Below, in pieces: positions 11,240 to 23,617 of a stretch of 64,000 nt of DNA (position 1 is the first letter of the stretch; each line of letters starts with the position of its first letter). The stretch lies in the NCBI GenBank assembly GCA_021234155.1, contig JAJEKV010000027.1, positions 18,253,227 to 18,317,226 of the forward strand. The letters run 5' to 3'. The notes beneath the pieces are model-generated. The model did not search any database. It was not told the DNA's origin and saw nothing but the letters and a program-made list of their open reading frames with translations. This DNA is from Isoetes taiwanensis. Taxonomy: Eukaryota; Streptophyta; Lycopodiopsida; Isoetales; Isoetaceae. The position numbers and the translations under genes are program-made.

Positions 11240-12709
11240 CAAATAAATCGTAAAGAAAATGTTGGATCTTTGCTATTGGCTCTCTGAGCATGGAGGTGCG
11301 GGCGCCCATCTCATGCATCACACAATACGGCAACTCATATATGCTGACGATGTCAACCTCTTGGCCTATACTCCAGAGGATATGCAACGCCACCTGGATG
11401 CTCTTGACACTTTTTGCCGATTCACTGTTATGCAAGTTAACTTGGCCAAAACTAGGGTGCTGCTAGTTTCATCATCCCGTCAGCCAAGGCTTCCCTCATT
11501 CACTTACCAGGGACAAGATGTAGAGGTGGCTCCAACCTACAAGTACTTGGGAATCGAGTTCTCTACTACCACCCGTTGGGATGCTGCTATCAGGTTGCGG
11601 GTCACGGTGGGTTGGAAAGCACTATATGCCATTTAGAACAACAGCCACAAGGCAGAGTTGTATGCCTGGGGCCACCAATCACACTTGTTTCGGGCCTTGG
11701 TCGAGCCAGTCCTTTTATATGGGGCAGAAGTGTGGGGTCCGGTGATATCTCTCAACACCTGGAATGACCTCGAGCAGACGAGCCCTTGGGGTAAAGTCCA
11801 CAGTTCCATACCAGATCCTACTCCAGGAGACAATTTTTCTACCCCTTCAACGGGCTGCATTGGAATGCCATATCATTTACTTCCAGAGGGTGGTCACTAT
11901 GGGTGATACACGTTTGCAAGCTCAACCTTGCTTTGGCCATGGCGATGGGTCTCCAACGCCTGAAAGCCTACTGGAAGGACAAGCTCTCACGCCGGGGTGT
12001 ACAGGCAAACAGATGCGTACATGTAAGGACAAAGAAATATCACAAGGCACTTAAGCTATACCTAGATGCTACTTTCCTTCGCAAGCTCTGGGACGCAGAT
12101 GCTCTGACGCACGTTAAGCTAGCACACTATCAGCAGCAAGTCACCCTGGGCTCACGAGAGCCCACACCAGTACTTGTACACCCATTTGCCCATAAAGAAG
12201 CGCAGATCTCTTATAGCTTCCATTCGTACGGGTGCCCATCGCCTCCGCATTGAGACAGGGACGTTGGGCTCGGGAAGCACGAGAGCAAAGGCTTTGCCAG
12301 TGTTGCCACCAGAGCGCCATTGAGGATGAATGTCATGCCTTCCAGATCTGTCCAGCATTTGCCCATATCCGAGAGCGGTATGTTCGATTACTAGTGCCTG
12401 ACCAACCGTTGCATGAGTTATTGAATATGGCGTCAGTGGGTTTGTTGAGGTCATACCTCCAGGAGGTTGTGGATGCACGGACTCAGTTGTGTCCTCCGGG
12501 ATGGTATTGAACTGTCCTATACAATTGTACAGCGTGCCAGCATACTTATTACTGCTAAGGTTTTTCCCTCGAAAACCCTTCGGGGCGGGGGTTTTTTAAT
12601 CCTGTCAGTAATACGCTTGCTGCTCTCTTTTTGTTTGGGTCCCATAGGCCAATTGGTCTCTGTGGATGCTAAAAAATCTATTCTATTCTATTCTATTCTA
12701 TTCTATTCT
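11240..12709 (+). mobile_element. LINE remnant 3, 3' part, tail (TTCTA)n
   Basis: A 5'-truncated plus-strand element: RT motif C onward, zinc knuckle, 3' UTR with the hairpin AGGCC-AATT-GGTCT (12646-12659), then a (CTATT)n tail at 12678-12709. It is the best preserved of the three left-hand remnants and is the reference for reading remnants 1 and 2. The 5' boundary near 11240 is approximate. Confidence 0.85.
11259..12510 (+). pseudogene. LINE RT (from motif C) and zinc knuckle, broken
   Basis: The frame opens with RQLIYADDVNLLAYTP (catalytic YADD intact, about 11335-11360), then MQVNLAKTRVLLV and YKYLGIEFSTTTRWDAA. A TAG at 11634-11636 interrupts it. The same frame continues with LYAWGHQSHLFRALVEP and LLYGAEVWGPVISLNTW before a frame change near 11780. 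The C terminus (about 12232-12510) has CQCCHQSAIEDECHAFQIC, the C-x2-C...H-x4-C knuckle typical of this LINE group. Function, if intact, would be target-primed reverse transcription. Confidence 0.82.
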
Positions 12710-15700
12710 TTAAGAAACATATCATGAGATCATCCTGTGCTTCAAGGCATTCGTTCCCACGTTTCCTTAAAAACTTGTCATACCATCATAATGAAATTTT
12801 TACTGCAAAACAGGAGCACAATTAAGAGATGAAACAGAGATATACAACCTGGCCAAATCCTAAGTGTATCTTTTCCCCCTTCTCGTGGTTCCTTGTAAAT
12901 GCATGTATCTGCAAGGAACACCCCAAAATCTCAAAAGCAACACACCAAAACAGACATCGAAATGGATTATCTGGAAGGAAAATGGCTGTAGATTTGTAAG
13001 CATCTAAGCATGTTATCATAGCAAGAACCTGTCAATTCCAAGCATATTGTCGTAACAAGAGCCAACACCTGTACTTTCAAGTTGGCAAGGCAAAAAATGA
13101 GCCCTCTACTTTGGCTCTGCAATGGCAAAACATAAACTATGCTCTTTGATTTCTGAAAGCAAAAAAGATTTTGTGAAGGCATTAAGTCGAGGACTTCAGG
13201 GATAGTTAACCATTATGTTCCCACGTTCAACATTCATAAAAATATTTCTAACAAATATATGTAACTCTTTTCAAGGTAGAATCATGAATGTATTTTGTGT
13301 GGCCATAGATGTACTGCTGAGTCTCAAACGTATAATGTGCAATTTTTACAAACACGTGCATACAACTGGCAAAGGCGACTCCTGCATTGCAGTAAAAAAT
13401 ACATTTATGTTGTTATTCCCATTCTTGTTATGGCAATAACTATTCCATAAGACAATTTCACAAGAACTTTCTCAAACACATAATATGCGAATTTTGCAGT
13501 GCACTGGTGCCAGTGAGATGATTTGGCTTGACACCATGTTCTTACATTGCACTAAAGAGTACTCAGGGTCTTTACACATGTTACTGCTATCCTGATAACC
13601 CATTATCAATTATGCTCTGAGCAGATAAGTTACACTGATAAAAAAATATTTGAAATGCTTCTGTCAAGGCGGATCCTGCTATCTGGCAAAATAGACCAAT
13701 ATATCAAACATTAGAAATAGCAAAAACAACTAATAAAATCACAATGCAGGCTCCCTTGAAGGTGTGATATCTGTAACATGGAAGTTGGCATGTAGAATAT
13801 GGCATTGCGCATATATCATATGTCTCAAACATGTGCAATGATGCAGATGATATCATAAAGAGTCTGTATCAGCGCCTAGCATGACGGATCACCTGCATGA
13901 ATATGATAGCAATTTTGGGCTTCCAAGAGAACGTTGCTCTAGCATCTTCTATATGCATGAGCTGGAACTAAGGTCATTACGGATCAGATTTTCATGCTCA
14001 TTGAGCGCATTTATGTGCTGGCAACATCGAACTCCGAATTAGAAAGAGCTTTGCAAGTAAAAATTGAAATCTAAACCAAAAATAGAATTGCCACATGCGA
14101 TTGCAAGATGAAATAATGCTCATCGGATTGTACCTCTGTTCATATCTAAAAAAGCCCTATGTTCCATGCCCTAAAATCCAACATCTCAATATCTATATGT
14201 AAATAAGCAAGATTTTGTTTTGAAAGAAGAATAAAAATATAAAGGAACAAATCTAAAGGATAAAATCTAAAGGATGACATTGTTGGACCAAGAACTGATC
14301 GGGATTTGCAGTCGATGCCTTTCAAGCAAAGAAACTACAGAATAGAAAATTATAGACAAACTTAGAAGGCAGGCTATGGTTACGATAGGGATTGCCCAAA
14401 TTGGTTGTCGCTGCTCTGTTGGCTAAAAAAACCAAAGCAAAGGAGATTGTGACGGTAACCCTTTTTTTTCCTCCCTTTTTTTTTAAATCAATCGATGAAG
14501 CCATTCAAAAAGCTGGAAATCAAGCGTTAGAATGCCGCTGGAAATGACACGTGCTCCAAATATAATGTTGATGTATGATTATATATGTTTTGATAAGTTA
14601 TGTTCCCCTTGCCACTCATTTAAATTTTTTGCACTTGTTTCCTTTTTTTAGCAAGCCTTTAGATTGTTCTGAAAGAAAAGCCTGAAATGCCATCTTGGGA
14701 TTGGCGCAGTGCGTCAATTTTTGCACAGATGAGTGTTGCGAATCAGGTAACTAAAGTAGAATCGCGATCTAGGTTCATGCAAATTTTCAGTGTCAAAACT
14801 CACAGTCCTAGTTTGTGCAGTGTCCAGATTATATATGTTGTACATGTTTGTGCAATAGTTGGCTTACACAAGGTTTTCCAAATGCTTGTGTCAAAGAATT
14901 TGAAGCATAGAATTTGAAGCTCAATTCACTGGTTGTGGATCCCTGGAAGCAATTGCAAAATATAAAAGGGATTACTGAGTAAGAGGGTACACCTAATTTA
15001 TTAGGAATTCAAATTCCGTCCTCAAAAGCTTTGATTCTAACACCTTAAATCTTGAGAGAGAAATTTGCTAGGTGGCTTTCCAGATGGAATTAGTAATCAT
15101 TTTGTTGCACTGATTTTCTGGCTTGTGTTTTACTTGTCTTTTAACGTGTCTATATGTGCAAATTCTAATAACAACACAGGATTATGCTTGCAAGAATGGA
15201 CACTATTTGCTTTTGTAATTATTTTTGTTGTTGAAGTTGTCTAATAACAGTATCGGATGGGGATGCTTCACCTCACATCTTCTATTTATTCTACTTTTTT
15301 CTCATTTTCATACATCGGCATTCTCTCGAGCTAAATTTCTCCTCCTTCTCTGTTCTACCTGCAACGCTCCCCTACTAGATATACGATGCCCGATCGTACT
15401 TCTCGTAGGAAATCCCCCATCCAGCCCTCTGGCGGCATGGGCCCTCCATCTATCCCGCACCCAAGATATCCCTAGTGCGGGAAGGAGACACGGAGGTGCC
15501 TTGACGCCCTTCCCCTATGGGCTCCTATAACAACAGAAGCATAACATAACGCCAGCACTAACATCAAATAATACAATCAACTACCTCGTAGCACATCCAT
15601 ACTACTACAGATACATCAAAGATACCAACATGTCATAAAACATACGAGCTCCTACCCAGGCTCAAGCTCGTAAGGTAAGTAGACTGACAATTGGGCCTCA

Positions 15701-17387
15701 AGATAGAGGACACCGAGATATGGCAATGGCGGGGATGGCTATAGACAATGGCTAGGGTTGACCACTCCATCCACCTCTCCTGTACATACTTCGCAGACGG
15801 GCTAAGTCGGGCTCTGGCGTGACTATAACCTGCCGGATATGTAGTCTCATGGTATCACCCATCGAGACTACTCCGGGTTGCATCTCCCCGATTTGATGCA
15901 GTACAAAGGGTTATATCTCCCATTCCCAAGGACTAATGGCTCCATGGGCAGCTAGAGAATCGTGCGACACACGATTTGTACTCCACTAAACTCCCCAAAA
16001 CAAGAGCTAGGCCAACGCCTGTAATTCTTGAGGGTCAGGGAAAGACCATCGACCCAGGAAGTGTCAGACCCATATCCGGCCACACAAAGTGATCGACTAT
16101 AGGCCTAGCCCGCTATGGGTCCCCAGTAGCCGCACTCAGTAGGGACCTCCCTCCGTTTTGCCACTAGCTTCGTTCTATGGTGCTAAGTCACTCCATAGCC
16201 CCCGTAGCAGGGTGGGTTCCTATGCACAGGCCGCATAATAATAGGAATTAAGGGCTTCCAAATTAGAAGCATCATTTAGATAATAGCCACTAGGTCTCTA
16301 CCCCCCTTCCCAATACACAAGAGGTGCAAACATAAGATCAACCAACATCGTACGTCAACAATATCATACATCTAAGCCTAGTCACATGCATCTGGGTGGA
16401 AGCTGTGCATCCTAACCAAAAAGGCCACGATGATTTGGATGAAACCGAATCACACGCTCCCGACCTGATGGTTAATCATCACAGCATCTAACTTATAGTT
16501 AGGGTTCATTGATTAGGGTTCCATACCTAGACTAGGAGTTCTAGGAAAGCTCTACTACCAAGATAAGATACTAGGTCATCTGGAATCCTAGGCTCCAGAT
16601 GATCTACCTATGAAGCTACTATGAAGAACTTCCTCGTAACGTCAAAACTGCCAACAAAGTTTAAAATGAAACGCACTAATTTGCTCCAAATGCACTTTAA
16701 AAGGAATCTTTGAAAGATTCCCTAAAATTCCCCAAAAAAGGTCCATTTTCTCGGTATAGTTGTGACATGTGTGACAATTTGAATATTTTAGGCACCATTT
16801 TTTAGGGGGGATTTGAACTCAGCTTCCATTAAAAAAAATTTGATACCCTTTTTTGGCCCCCTAGTTTGCTTTAAGAAATAGTAACATTTTCAAAGACTAA
16901 AAAAAATAGACATTGAAAAAAAACAACAAGTCTACTAGAGTGCCAAAAAGGTATTATATTTAAAGTTTTTAAAATCATTACAGGATTATGAACAAAATTG
17001 TAAAAAATTCAACATATTTTGACATTGTCTCACTGAAGCTCACTCTTGCCTTATATACATGCTCTTATTTGCTCTGCCGGCTCGCTATAGACTTCTGTAT
17101 ACCGAGATGGCCATGTAAGTATCCAACCTTGACTTTTTCAAAATTTATAATGTATTTATTTTTTGTAGTTATAGTTTCTTCCAAACAAATTTCTAGGTGG
17201 TATACATTCATACCACAATAGATAGTAATGTGTATGACTTGATGATGAGTCGAGTGATTCCTCCTCCTTCTGATGAGCGTATTGCCTTGGGGCTGTCGAT
17301 CTGAGCTACGCCACAATGAACGGTGTTTGAAATGGAGTTCCAAGCGAAGAACATATCTCAAGGCAGGTGGAGCCAAAAAAAGTAGCC
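12710..17387. other. Long gene-poor stretch
   Basis: No open frame over about 103 codons and no recognisable domain on either strand. The part from about 15.3 to 16.6 kb is richer in G+C and resembles retroelement non-coding sequence (LTR-like), but no terminal repeat pair or coding domain could be tied to it. Confidence 0.45.
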
Positions 17388-17428
17388 TAGGTTTAGGTTT
17401 AGGGTTAGGGTACTTATAGGTTAGGGTT
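17388..17428 (+). repeat. Short degenerate plant-telomere-like stretch
   Basis: Imperfect units of the plant telomere heptamer TTTAGGG occur in a row (AGGTTTAGGTTTAGGGTTAG) immediately beside the truncated end of the copia fragment at about 17430. Only a few units are present and they are interrupted. Confidence 0.4.
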
Positions 17429-17643
17429 CCATGTCACTGCCACGTGGCTCCAATGGGGTGCTTCCATGTGGCAATGAAAATATACTTGTGCCATGTCGAC
17501 GAGTTTCGCTTGCTGTTTTAGCTTTTCCATAGGGATAGCAACGTATGAAAGACATCCAAAGACTTTAAGATTATCCACATTCGGTTTCTTGGCATAAAAA
17601 GCTTCATACAGAGTCACAGATTGTAAGGCAACAGTAGGGAGCA

Positions 17644-18571
17644 ACTTGAAGAGCTTCTCCCCAAAATCTGAGATTCATATGTTTATATGCAAGCATGGAC
17701 CTCACGAGGTTTTGTAGGGACTTGTGTTTTCTTTCAATGACCCCATTTTGGGAGTGTGCATAAGGGACTGTTAGCCATGATCGTGACAGAAAGCATCAAA
17801 TTCTGAATTATTTTGTTCCATTGTCAGTATGAAGAGCTTTAACTTTGGTACGTATATGAAGTTCTATAAATGTAATGAACTCTTTGAAATAGTGAAGTAT
17901 CTGATTCTTGGTTTTGAGATAAAAGACCCATGTATACCTTGAGAAGTCATCAACAAGTATAAAAAAATATGAAGCTCCTCCTAAGGATGTAGTCGGCATG
18001 TAGCACAAATCTGAGTGTAAAAGCTCCAAGGGTTTTTGTGCACGAACTGTTGCATGATGAGGATATGGCAGCATAAGTGCATGCCTCACATTCAATTGCA
18101 TGAGAACGTAATTTGGGTATTCCATCAACCATGTACGTGAGAGTCCATCAAGTGCCTGACCACCTATGTGACCATATCGAGCATGCCATAAAGAATCCTT
18201 TGGAATTTCTGCTGCTACATGAGCAGAAGTAGGATGTAATGGATGAGCATCAACTGTGTAGAGTCCTATTTTTTTCATATGACCAGTAAGACGAACATTA
18301 AGTTGAGAAGGAGAAAGAAAATCAAAGGAACTTTTCTCTGTCACATACATGTTCTTGTCACCAAATATAATGGTTGGGCCTTGCAAATTAAATTGAGAGG
18401 CTGAAAGTAAATTAGCAAGAAGATTTGGGAGGTAGGTAACCTCTGGAATTTTCCAAATCCCAGCAGAGGAATGCAAGTGTGATTCAACCTAACTAGGACT
18501 GAATTATCCTCTTGTTCATTGACTAGTGCGGCAGAATTCCTTATGACATGCTTTGATGCTCCAGAATCCAT
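17644..18571 (-). pseudogene. Copia protease-integrase
   Basis: Begins with the protease motif MDSGASKHVIRNSA. After a frame change at about 18480 it continues with EVTYLPNLLANLLSASQ and the integrase zinc part LWHARYGHIGGQALDGL. The core has LLHSDLCYMP, ILVDDFSRYTW and LHTDNGTK. Stops and a frame change follow, then SQNGVIERKHKSLQNL, which supplies the catalytic Glu, lies in a different frame near 17740. The integrase C-terminal part (KVFGCLSYVAIP) is near 17560. The product would not be made. Confidence 0.85.
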
Positions 18572-18649
18572 CTTTAAATTTGAAGAGATTACCGACGTAA
18601 CTCGGTCAGACCAATACTTTTTTTTTTTATGAACGTGGACCTTTATTAC

Positions 18650-19162
18650 TCAAAAGAGTACAAAGGTCAGACCAATACTTGCATCATGTGGTTGGGAGAG
18701 AGCATCCAAATCAGTTGTGGCCATATTAAGATACTCATGTGAGAATAATGGTGATAAAATAGCTACCCCACTAGTAGCATATGTAACGATGGATGACGAT
18801 GATGCCGAGGATTGTTTCTTGGAGTCGAGCCATTGCTTAAATTCTGGACATCTTTTCCTGAAGTGCCCCTTCATGCCACATGCATAACATGTAACAGTAG
18901 GTTTATCTTTTGGAATTTTAGCAGAAGATTTATTTGTTTGTGATTTGCTTCTATTGGCATCAGACATAGACATGGCCAAATTTAGCTGTGCCAAGTGAAG
19001 CTGAGTTTGTTGAATTTTGCTGGCTGTCTCCAATTCTTCTTGCACCAAGAGATTTTGGATCTCATTAAAAGAGAAAAGAACTCCCTTTTGTGAGCAGGTT
19101 TTAACAACTCCAATAATATTTTGAAACTTGTCACCAATTCCTCACCCATTAAGCTGCAAGAA
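18650..19162 (-). pseudogene. Copia gag with CCHC knuckle
   Basis: The frame contains a glutamine-rich, helix-prone stretch (ETASKIQQTQLHLAQLNLAM), a basic linker (KSSAKIPKDKP), the intact nucleic-acid-binding knuckle CYACGMKGHFRKRC and a serine-rich tail. The family role is binding of genomic RNA. The segment just upstream (GEELVTSFKILLELL) is in another frame, so at least one frameshift is present. A poly-A/T insertion near 18618-18650 separates gag from protease. Confidence 0.8.
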
Positions 19163-19230
19163 TCAACGGTGGGATCGGAGGAGGGGATCCCATGGGGAGA
19201 TGAGGAGGACTGAATCCAATCTAGGGTAAG

Positions 19231-19612
19231 ATTATCTCATACCAAAAAGGGGGGGGGGGAGGAGAGGGGGAAAAAAGGAGGAAAAGAGGCACATGAAAAG
19301 GGTGGGGAAGAGGGAACGGAAAAAAATGGCATGGGAAAAGGGAAAGGGAAAGAGAAAAAAAAATAAGGTGGAAAGGAAAGGGAAAAAAGGAAATGGGCGG
19401 GAAAAAGATGAAAAAAGAAGGGCAAAAACCCATCTGGAAAAAAGGAGAAGGGGAGGGGTGGGAGGGAAGAGGGGATTAAAAAAAGAAAAAAAGGGAAAAA
19501 GTAAAAAAGAAAACGTGTAGGAAAAATAAGAAAAGAGGAAAAAAAAAAAAAAGGAAGTAAAAAAAAGGGGGAAAATGAAAAAAAGGAAAGGAAAAAGAGA
19601 AACGGGGGATAG
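19231..19612 (+). repeat. Purine-rich tract, copy A
   Basis: About 380 bases almost entirely of A and G on the plus strand. The open frames (for example KGKGKRKKNKVERKGKKG and its pyrimidine-strand counterpart) come from composition, not coding. Repeated at 26114-26468 in copy B with small length changes. Confidence 0.85.
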
Positions 19613-19624
19613 AGGGCTTGGTTT

Positions 19625-19722
19625 CTATTATATTAGATTTATGAAAAGGATTCTATGCGGGATAGATTTATATCCACACAGGTTTCCAACATATGCCCAG
19701 CAACACTGTGTACCATTACTAG
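19625..19722. mobile_element. Degenerate Helitron ends
   Basis: On the plus strand ATGCCCAGCAACACTG...CCATTACTAG ends at 19722 (CTAG 19719-19722, followed by T). It is the same 3' end as at 35631 in reverse complement, but with two hairpin bases changed. On the minus strand A^TCTAATATAATAGAAACC (near 19643) resembles the Helitron 5' ends elsewhere. The two belong to different elements or a nested pair. Repeated near 26490-26587 in copy B. Confidence 0.5.
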
Positions 19723-20795
19723 TAAAGCATGGAAATTAGTAGTATTTTGTGCAACGAGAATGTCCGGATAGAGAAGCAATAAAATTTTGGTACCTGATGA
19801 AGCATCCTCATGGCGCCATACTTCTGTCAACAACAGCTACAAATAGTATAAAACATCTAGCAGAAAACAAGGATGCTAAAGATATTCAAATGGCACTGGA
19901 AGATCATGCTGCTGTTTCTTGCAATATGTTAATAGGAGATGAAATTGAAGGTTAGAAAGAACTAATGGCAAAGGGGTAAAAGCGTCCCGCAATCTTTGGC
20001 TTAGGTGAAAATGTGATGAAGGCATCCTTGGCTTATGTAAGTCTTTTCATATGGTGGGTATTCCTACATTTATAGCATCACTATTGAAAGTGGATGATGA
20101 AGCCACGACTCCTTTAATGGATAACTTTTACCAGAGATTTGAGGATGGATTGGAAGTTATGCTTGCTTTACAAGAAGAGAGAGCTGACTTTGGCTACCCA
20201 AGGTAGTGCATTCACGACTTTAAAATTTGGAAGTACTGACCATTAGGGATTAATTATAACTTATTCTAGCAACTTGCCAACATCTTAGTATTGAAAATGG
20301 AAGCAAGATAATCATTGCATACTTTGAAAATAACTTGATCTAGAAAAACATGTATGAAGCTTCATCTTGTGGCACAGATCTGCGCAGATATGATTTAAAG
20401 TGTTGTGACATGGAAAGAGATAGGGTGCAGTAATAATATTGTTGCTTGGGCATCATGATTGAAATGCATTATAATGAACTTGTATAATTCTCTTGAAATT
20501 TCAAATTTAGCAAGAGATTCCTTGATAACCTATGTCTTTTCTTCAATTTGTTTTCCTTGACCGAAAGTTTCAAACTCGAAATTTCCACTTCACTTTGTTT
20601 ATAATTTACAGCCTTGATTGCCAATTCCGGTTTCAGGATAGGATAGAAATTAACTCCTTGTTGCTATTCCACATCACTTCAGGTCAAGCAGTATCCATTC
20701 TGGCACACGAGTTACATTCTTGCAAACAATTGGAAGTGGCAGGTGTAAAATTGAGATGTTTGCTTGACATTGCAGCAAATAAATTGGCTGTGTAA
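19723..20795 (+). pseudogene. Exon-like fragments of an unidentified gene, copy A
   Basis: Three coding-like pieces occur in order. 19749-19950 reads ECPDREAIKFWYLMKHPHG and continues to a GAAG|GT junction. About 20095-20205 reads PLMDNFYQRFEDGLEVMLAL and continues EERADFGYPR. About 20683-20742 is a 60-base stretch bounded by TTCAG and GTGTAA that reads YPFWHTSYILANNWKWQ. I do not recognise the protein. The layout (in-phase pieces with splice-like borders, next to Helitron ends) suggests a captured or decayed gene. An identical set is in copy B. Confidence 0.4.
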
Positions 20796-20879
20796 AATGT
20801 ACTCCAAACAATTGATTTGTCCTAGCACTAGTATTTTGCAAGCTATAGTCTTCTGCAGGTCTCATTATTTTAGAGCAAA

Positions 20880-21122
20880 GCCATCTGTGATATTTGCAAA
20901 GCCAGGTTGCACAAAGAAGATTGTTTGTAGGCCCCTCTGCATCAACAGGTTGAGGAGCAAGTGGAAAGGCAGGGCCCAGAATGGACTATAGTTAGAGGGA
21001 GGGGCAGAGGCAATAGGCCTGGAAGAATGAGGGGCCACCCCTTGGTGGGTAATTCCACTCGTCATGTACTACTTTTAAGCTAATACAAAAACCAACTTTG
21101 CCTTGAAAAAAAAAAAAAAAAA
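20880..21122 (+). mobile_element. Internally deleted L1-type LINE (5' end joined to 3' end and poly(A))
   Basis: Up to 21036 the sequence equals the ORF1 start of the full LINE in copy B (the PEWTIVRGRGRGNR coding stretch). It then switches abruptly to a short 3' end (TGTACT...TTTTAAGCTAATAC...TTGCCTTG) and an A run at 21105-21122. The 3' end is similar but not identical to that of the LINE at 32640-32749, so it is not a simple deletion of that copy. Confidence 0.65.
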
Positions 21123-21149
21123 GGGAAAAGGAAAAGAAAAAAGAGAAAA

Positions 21150-21506
21150 AGGCTGAAAGTAAATTAGCAAGAAGATTTGGGAGGTAGGTAACCTCTGGAA
21201 TTTTCCAAATCCCAGCAGAGGAATGCAAGTGTGATTCAACCTAACTAGGACTGAATTATCCTCTTGTTCATTGACTAGTGCGGCAGAATTCCTTATGACA
21301 TGCTTTGATGCTCCAGAATCCATCTTTAAATTTGAAGAGATTACCGACGTAACTCGGTCAGACCAATACTTTTTTTTTTTATGAACGTGGACCTTTATTA
21401 CTCAAAAGAGTACAAAGGTCAGACCAATACTTGCATCATGTGGTTGGGAGAGAGCATCCAAATCAGTTGTGGCCATATTAAGATACTCATGTGAGAATAA
21501 TGGTGA
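21150..21506 (-). repeat. Duplication copy B, left part (copia protease/gag)
   Basis: Identical to 18398-18754, including the MDSGASKHVIRNSA protease start on the minus strand and the internal T-run. It stops exactly at the A of the A^T Helitron target and resumes at 25622. Confidence 0.93.
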
Positions 21507-22935
21507 CTAGAAACGCATGCCCGGCGATGCCGGTCATCAGTCATCGTGGGCGCTTGCAAGCTCAGTTTATAGAAGCGCATACATGTCTGATTCTAATAAA
21601 AGTATATTCGAAAATTGGACATTTAGATGAAAAAATAAAGTAGGAAACAAATGGAATGTTTGAAAATGCTAGTAGGAGATGTCTTACAAAGGGTGTAATG
21701 TGGAATTTCATAAACATCATCAACAGTCAACATCCTTTATGCCATTGTGCATCCACCTCGTTGAAGATTGCAAAGGCCTAATGTCAGATATATACCCATG
21801 TGCAAGCAGTATTCTTGTTTCTCAACATCATTACTTTCGGTGTAAAAGTGAAAGATGAGGCAAATTCATTGATCTAATCTGCCATCAATCAATGAACTAA
21901 CTGGATCAAGTGTTATCATATCACAATATTGTATACTACCTTGGGTCGGGTCCTACTTCATATCCCTATAAAGGTGCAACCCCTTGCCACTAAGACGAAC
22001 TCTATAAAGGGAATTCCTATGACAACATTGAACTGTGAGAGCAAAATGCAAGAGAAGATTGCATTTCGATATCATGAAATCATCATTCTAAGTTACAAAT
22101 TGATGTTAGAAAAATAATGTGTCATATCATTGCCACCGATGCGTTGTATTCGTTTGGTTTTACTCTCAACCTGCAATTGTGTTTTACTTTCTATAAATTG
22201 GATCAAATGTCTTTATGCGCATTTTATTCCCAATGCCATGTACAAATAGGGATAGGTGTGTTTTTAATTGCTATTTATTTGGTAAAAATATATATAACAA
22301 ATATTTTTTTTGTTATTCCATCATTAACAATTTAAAGCTTAGCACCAATTTCCAATATAAATATCAACTGTATGAGGCCCAACACCATTATTCCAACTCT
22401 CCCACATGCTATAACCTGTGATTAACCATCTATAATAATGCACATTGCATCAACACAATGGGTTTTCTAAACTGCCAATGTCTATTTTAAAATGTCCTTG
22501 AGTGTTGAAGTTTCCACTGCTGAGCTTTGCAAAGGACGATAAACAAACTTTGGAGAAATAAGAAGCTTTATTTAACATACTCAAATTTGACATGGATTAT
22601 ACCACTGTGGAGAGCTCCAAATGCACAACTGCAAAATAGTTGCAATAGTAATATTTTACAAATTATTATCGATTACAGCGATAAGCTATCTATGAGAAAT
22701 ACCTTAGGAGCTAGATTTCTAAACAGGGAGTTCTAAGCGGTCCAAAAAACAAGCGTTAAAAAATCCTTTCTTTGGAAATTCTCAATTTGTTTCAAGCTCA
22801 AAAATACCTATCTAGTGGAATGCATTATATAATCCAAGGAGCAAGTAGCTAAGTGAAGAAATAGGAAATCATATAGTGGATTAATAATGTTAAAAGCTAT
22901 TTATTGTATTCAAATTAGGCATGCGAACATACCAC

Positions 22936-23135
22936 AACAGCATATCTCTTTGGGACAGTGCGGACAGCAAACAATCCAAAAGTGACCAGACAGCGTAGCA
23001 ATAAACATTTTTTTTCCATCTTTAGAACAGTGTAGTTAAAGAAGTACGGTATTGCTTCCATATATTCTACCTTGTGAAGTTCACATCTCACCATTCTAAT
23101 AAACAAACAGGAAAAAACAATGGCATCAAAACCAA
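22936..23135. repeat. Internal duplication within the Helitron
   Basis: AACAATCCAAAAGTGACCAG at about 22970 recurs at about 24159. Both are followed by TTTTTCCATCT, AACAGTGTA and AAGAAGTACGGTATTGCTTCC. The two copies are about 1.2 kb apart and diverged, and one lies just upstream of kinase exon 1. Confidence 0.7.
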
Positions 23136-23617
23136 ACACAAAATACTTCTTCACCACAGCAATAGAGTAAAACTACATATACAGTTGGCTACATCATGCA
23201 AAGCATTGGCTTCAAATTGCAGTCTAGTAAAGCTTCAAAAGTATGACAAACCCATCTTCTTCTATTATCAGATATCGCCACAGCTATGGGAGGCAAAACA
23301 TAAGCAAATTCAGAGACTTAGAAAAAGCATTAATAAGTCATGGGATGCCACGTGTTAGTTGAAGGCTTGCATGCAGAATTGGATTCATCAATTATCTAAA
23401 TTTGCCCATCGGAAAATGCATATTTATCCATTTACTTGAAAAAGACAGAATACAATTTCAAACTTGCATAACGCTTCAAAAATAAAATGCCTATAAGGCT
23501 CTAAAGAAAGCACCCCTCTTTTTTATCTGATGTAAAACTATATTCGCAATGGTCTGTGAAAGGTGAGCAGCATCTTACAAAGACTATGCAGCCAGTAAAA
23601 ATGCAATGGAACAATAC

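Larger units (their letters stand above)
17430..19230 (-). mobile_element. Ty1/copia fragment (gag to integrase), 3'-truncated
   Basis: Read on the minus strand: gag with one zinc knuckle (about 19160-18650), protease (18571-18480), integrase (18476-17644) and the integrase C-terminal part (17644-17440). RT and RNase H are missing and the element ends near 17430 beside telomere-like repeats. No LTR was recognised. Positions 18398-19230 are part of the duplicated segment A, so gag and protease sequences occur again at 21150-21506 and 25622-26100. Confidence 0.88.
18398..21149. repeat. Segmental tandem duplication, copy A
   Basis: Positions 18398-18754 match 21150-21506, and 18755-21036 match 25622-27898, nearly base for base. 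The second copy is therefore the direct tandem repeat of this one, later split by a Helitron at 21507-25621. Copy A contains copia gag and part of protease, a purine-rich tract, a degenerate Helitron 3' end, exon-like DNA and the 5' end of an L1-type LINE. It ends differently from copy B: after 21036 it runs into a short LINE 3' end with poly(A). Confidence 0.92.

Noticed and set aside
15225-16700. Possible gene or intact LTR retrotransposon in the GC-richer part of the intergenic stretch
   Set aside because: No terminal repeat pair, no primer-binding site or coding domain could be recognised.
17388-17428. True telomere or interstitial telomere block
   Set aside because: Only a few imperfect TTTAGGG units; too short to call a telomere remnant.
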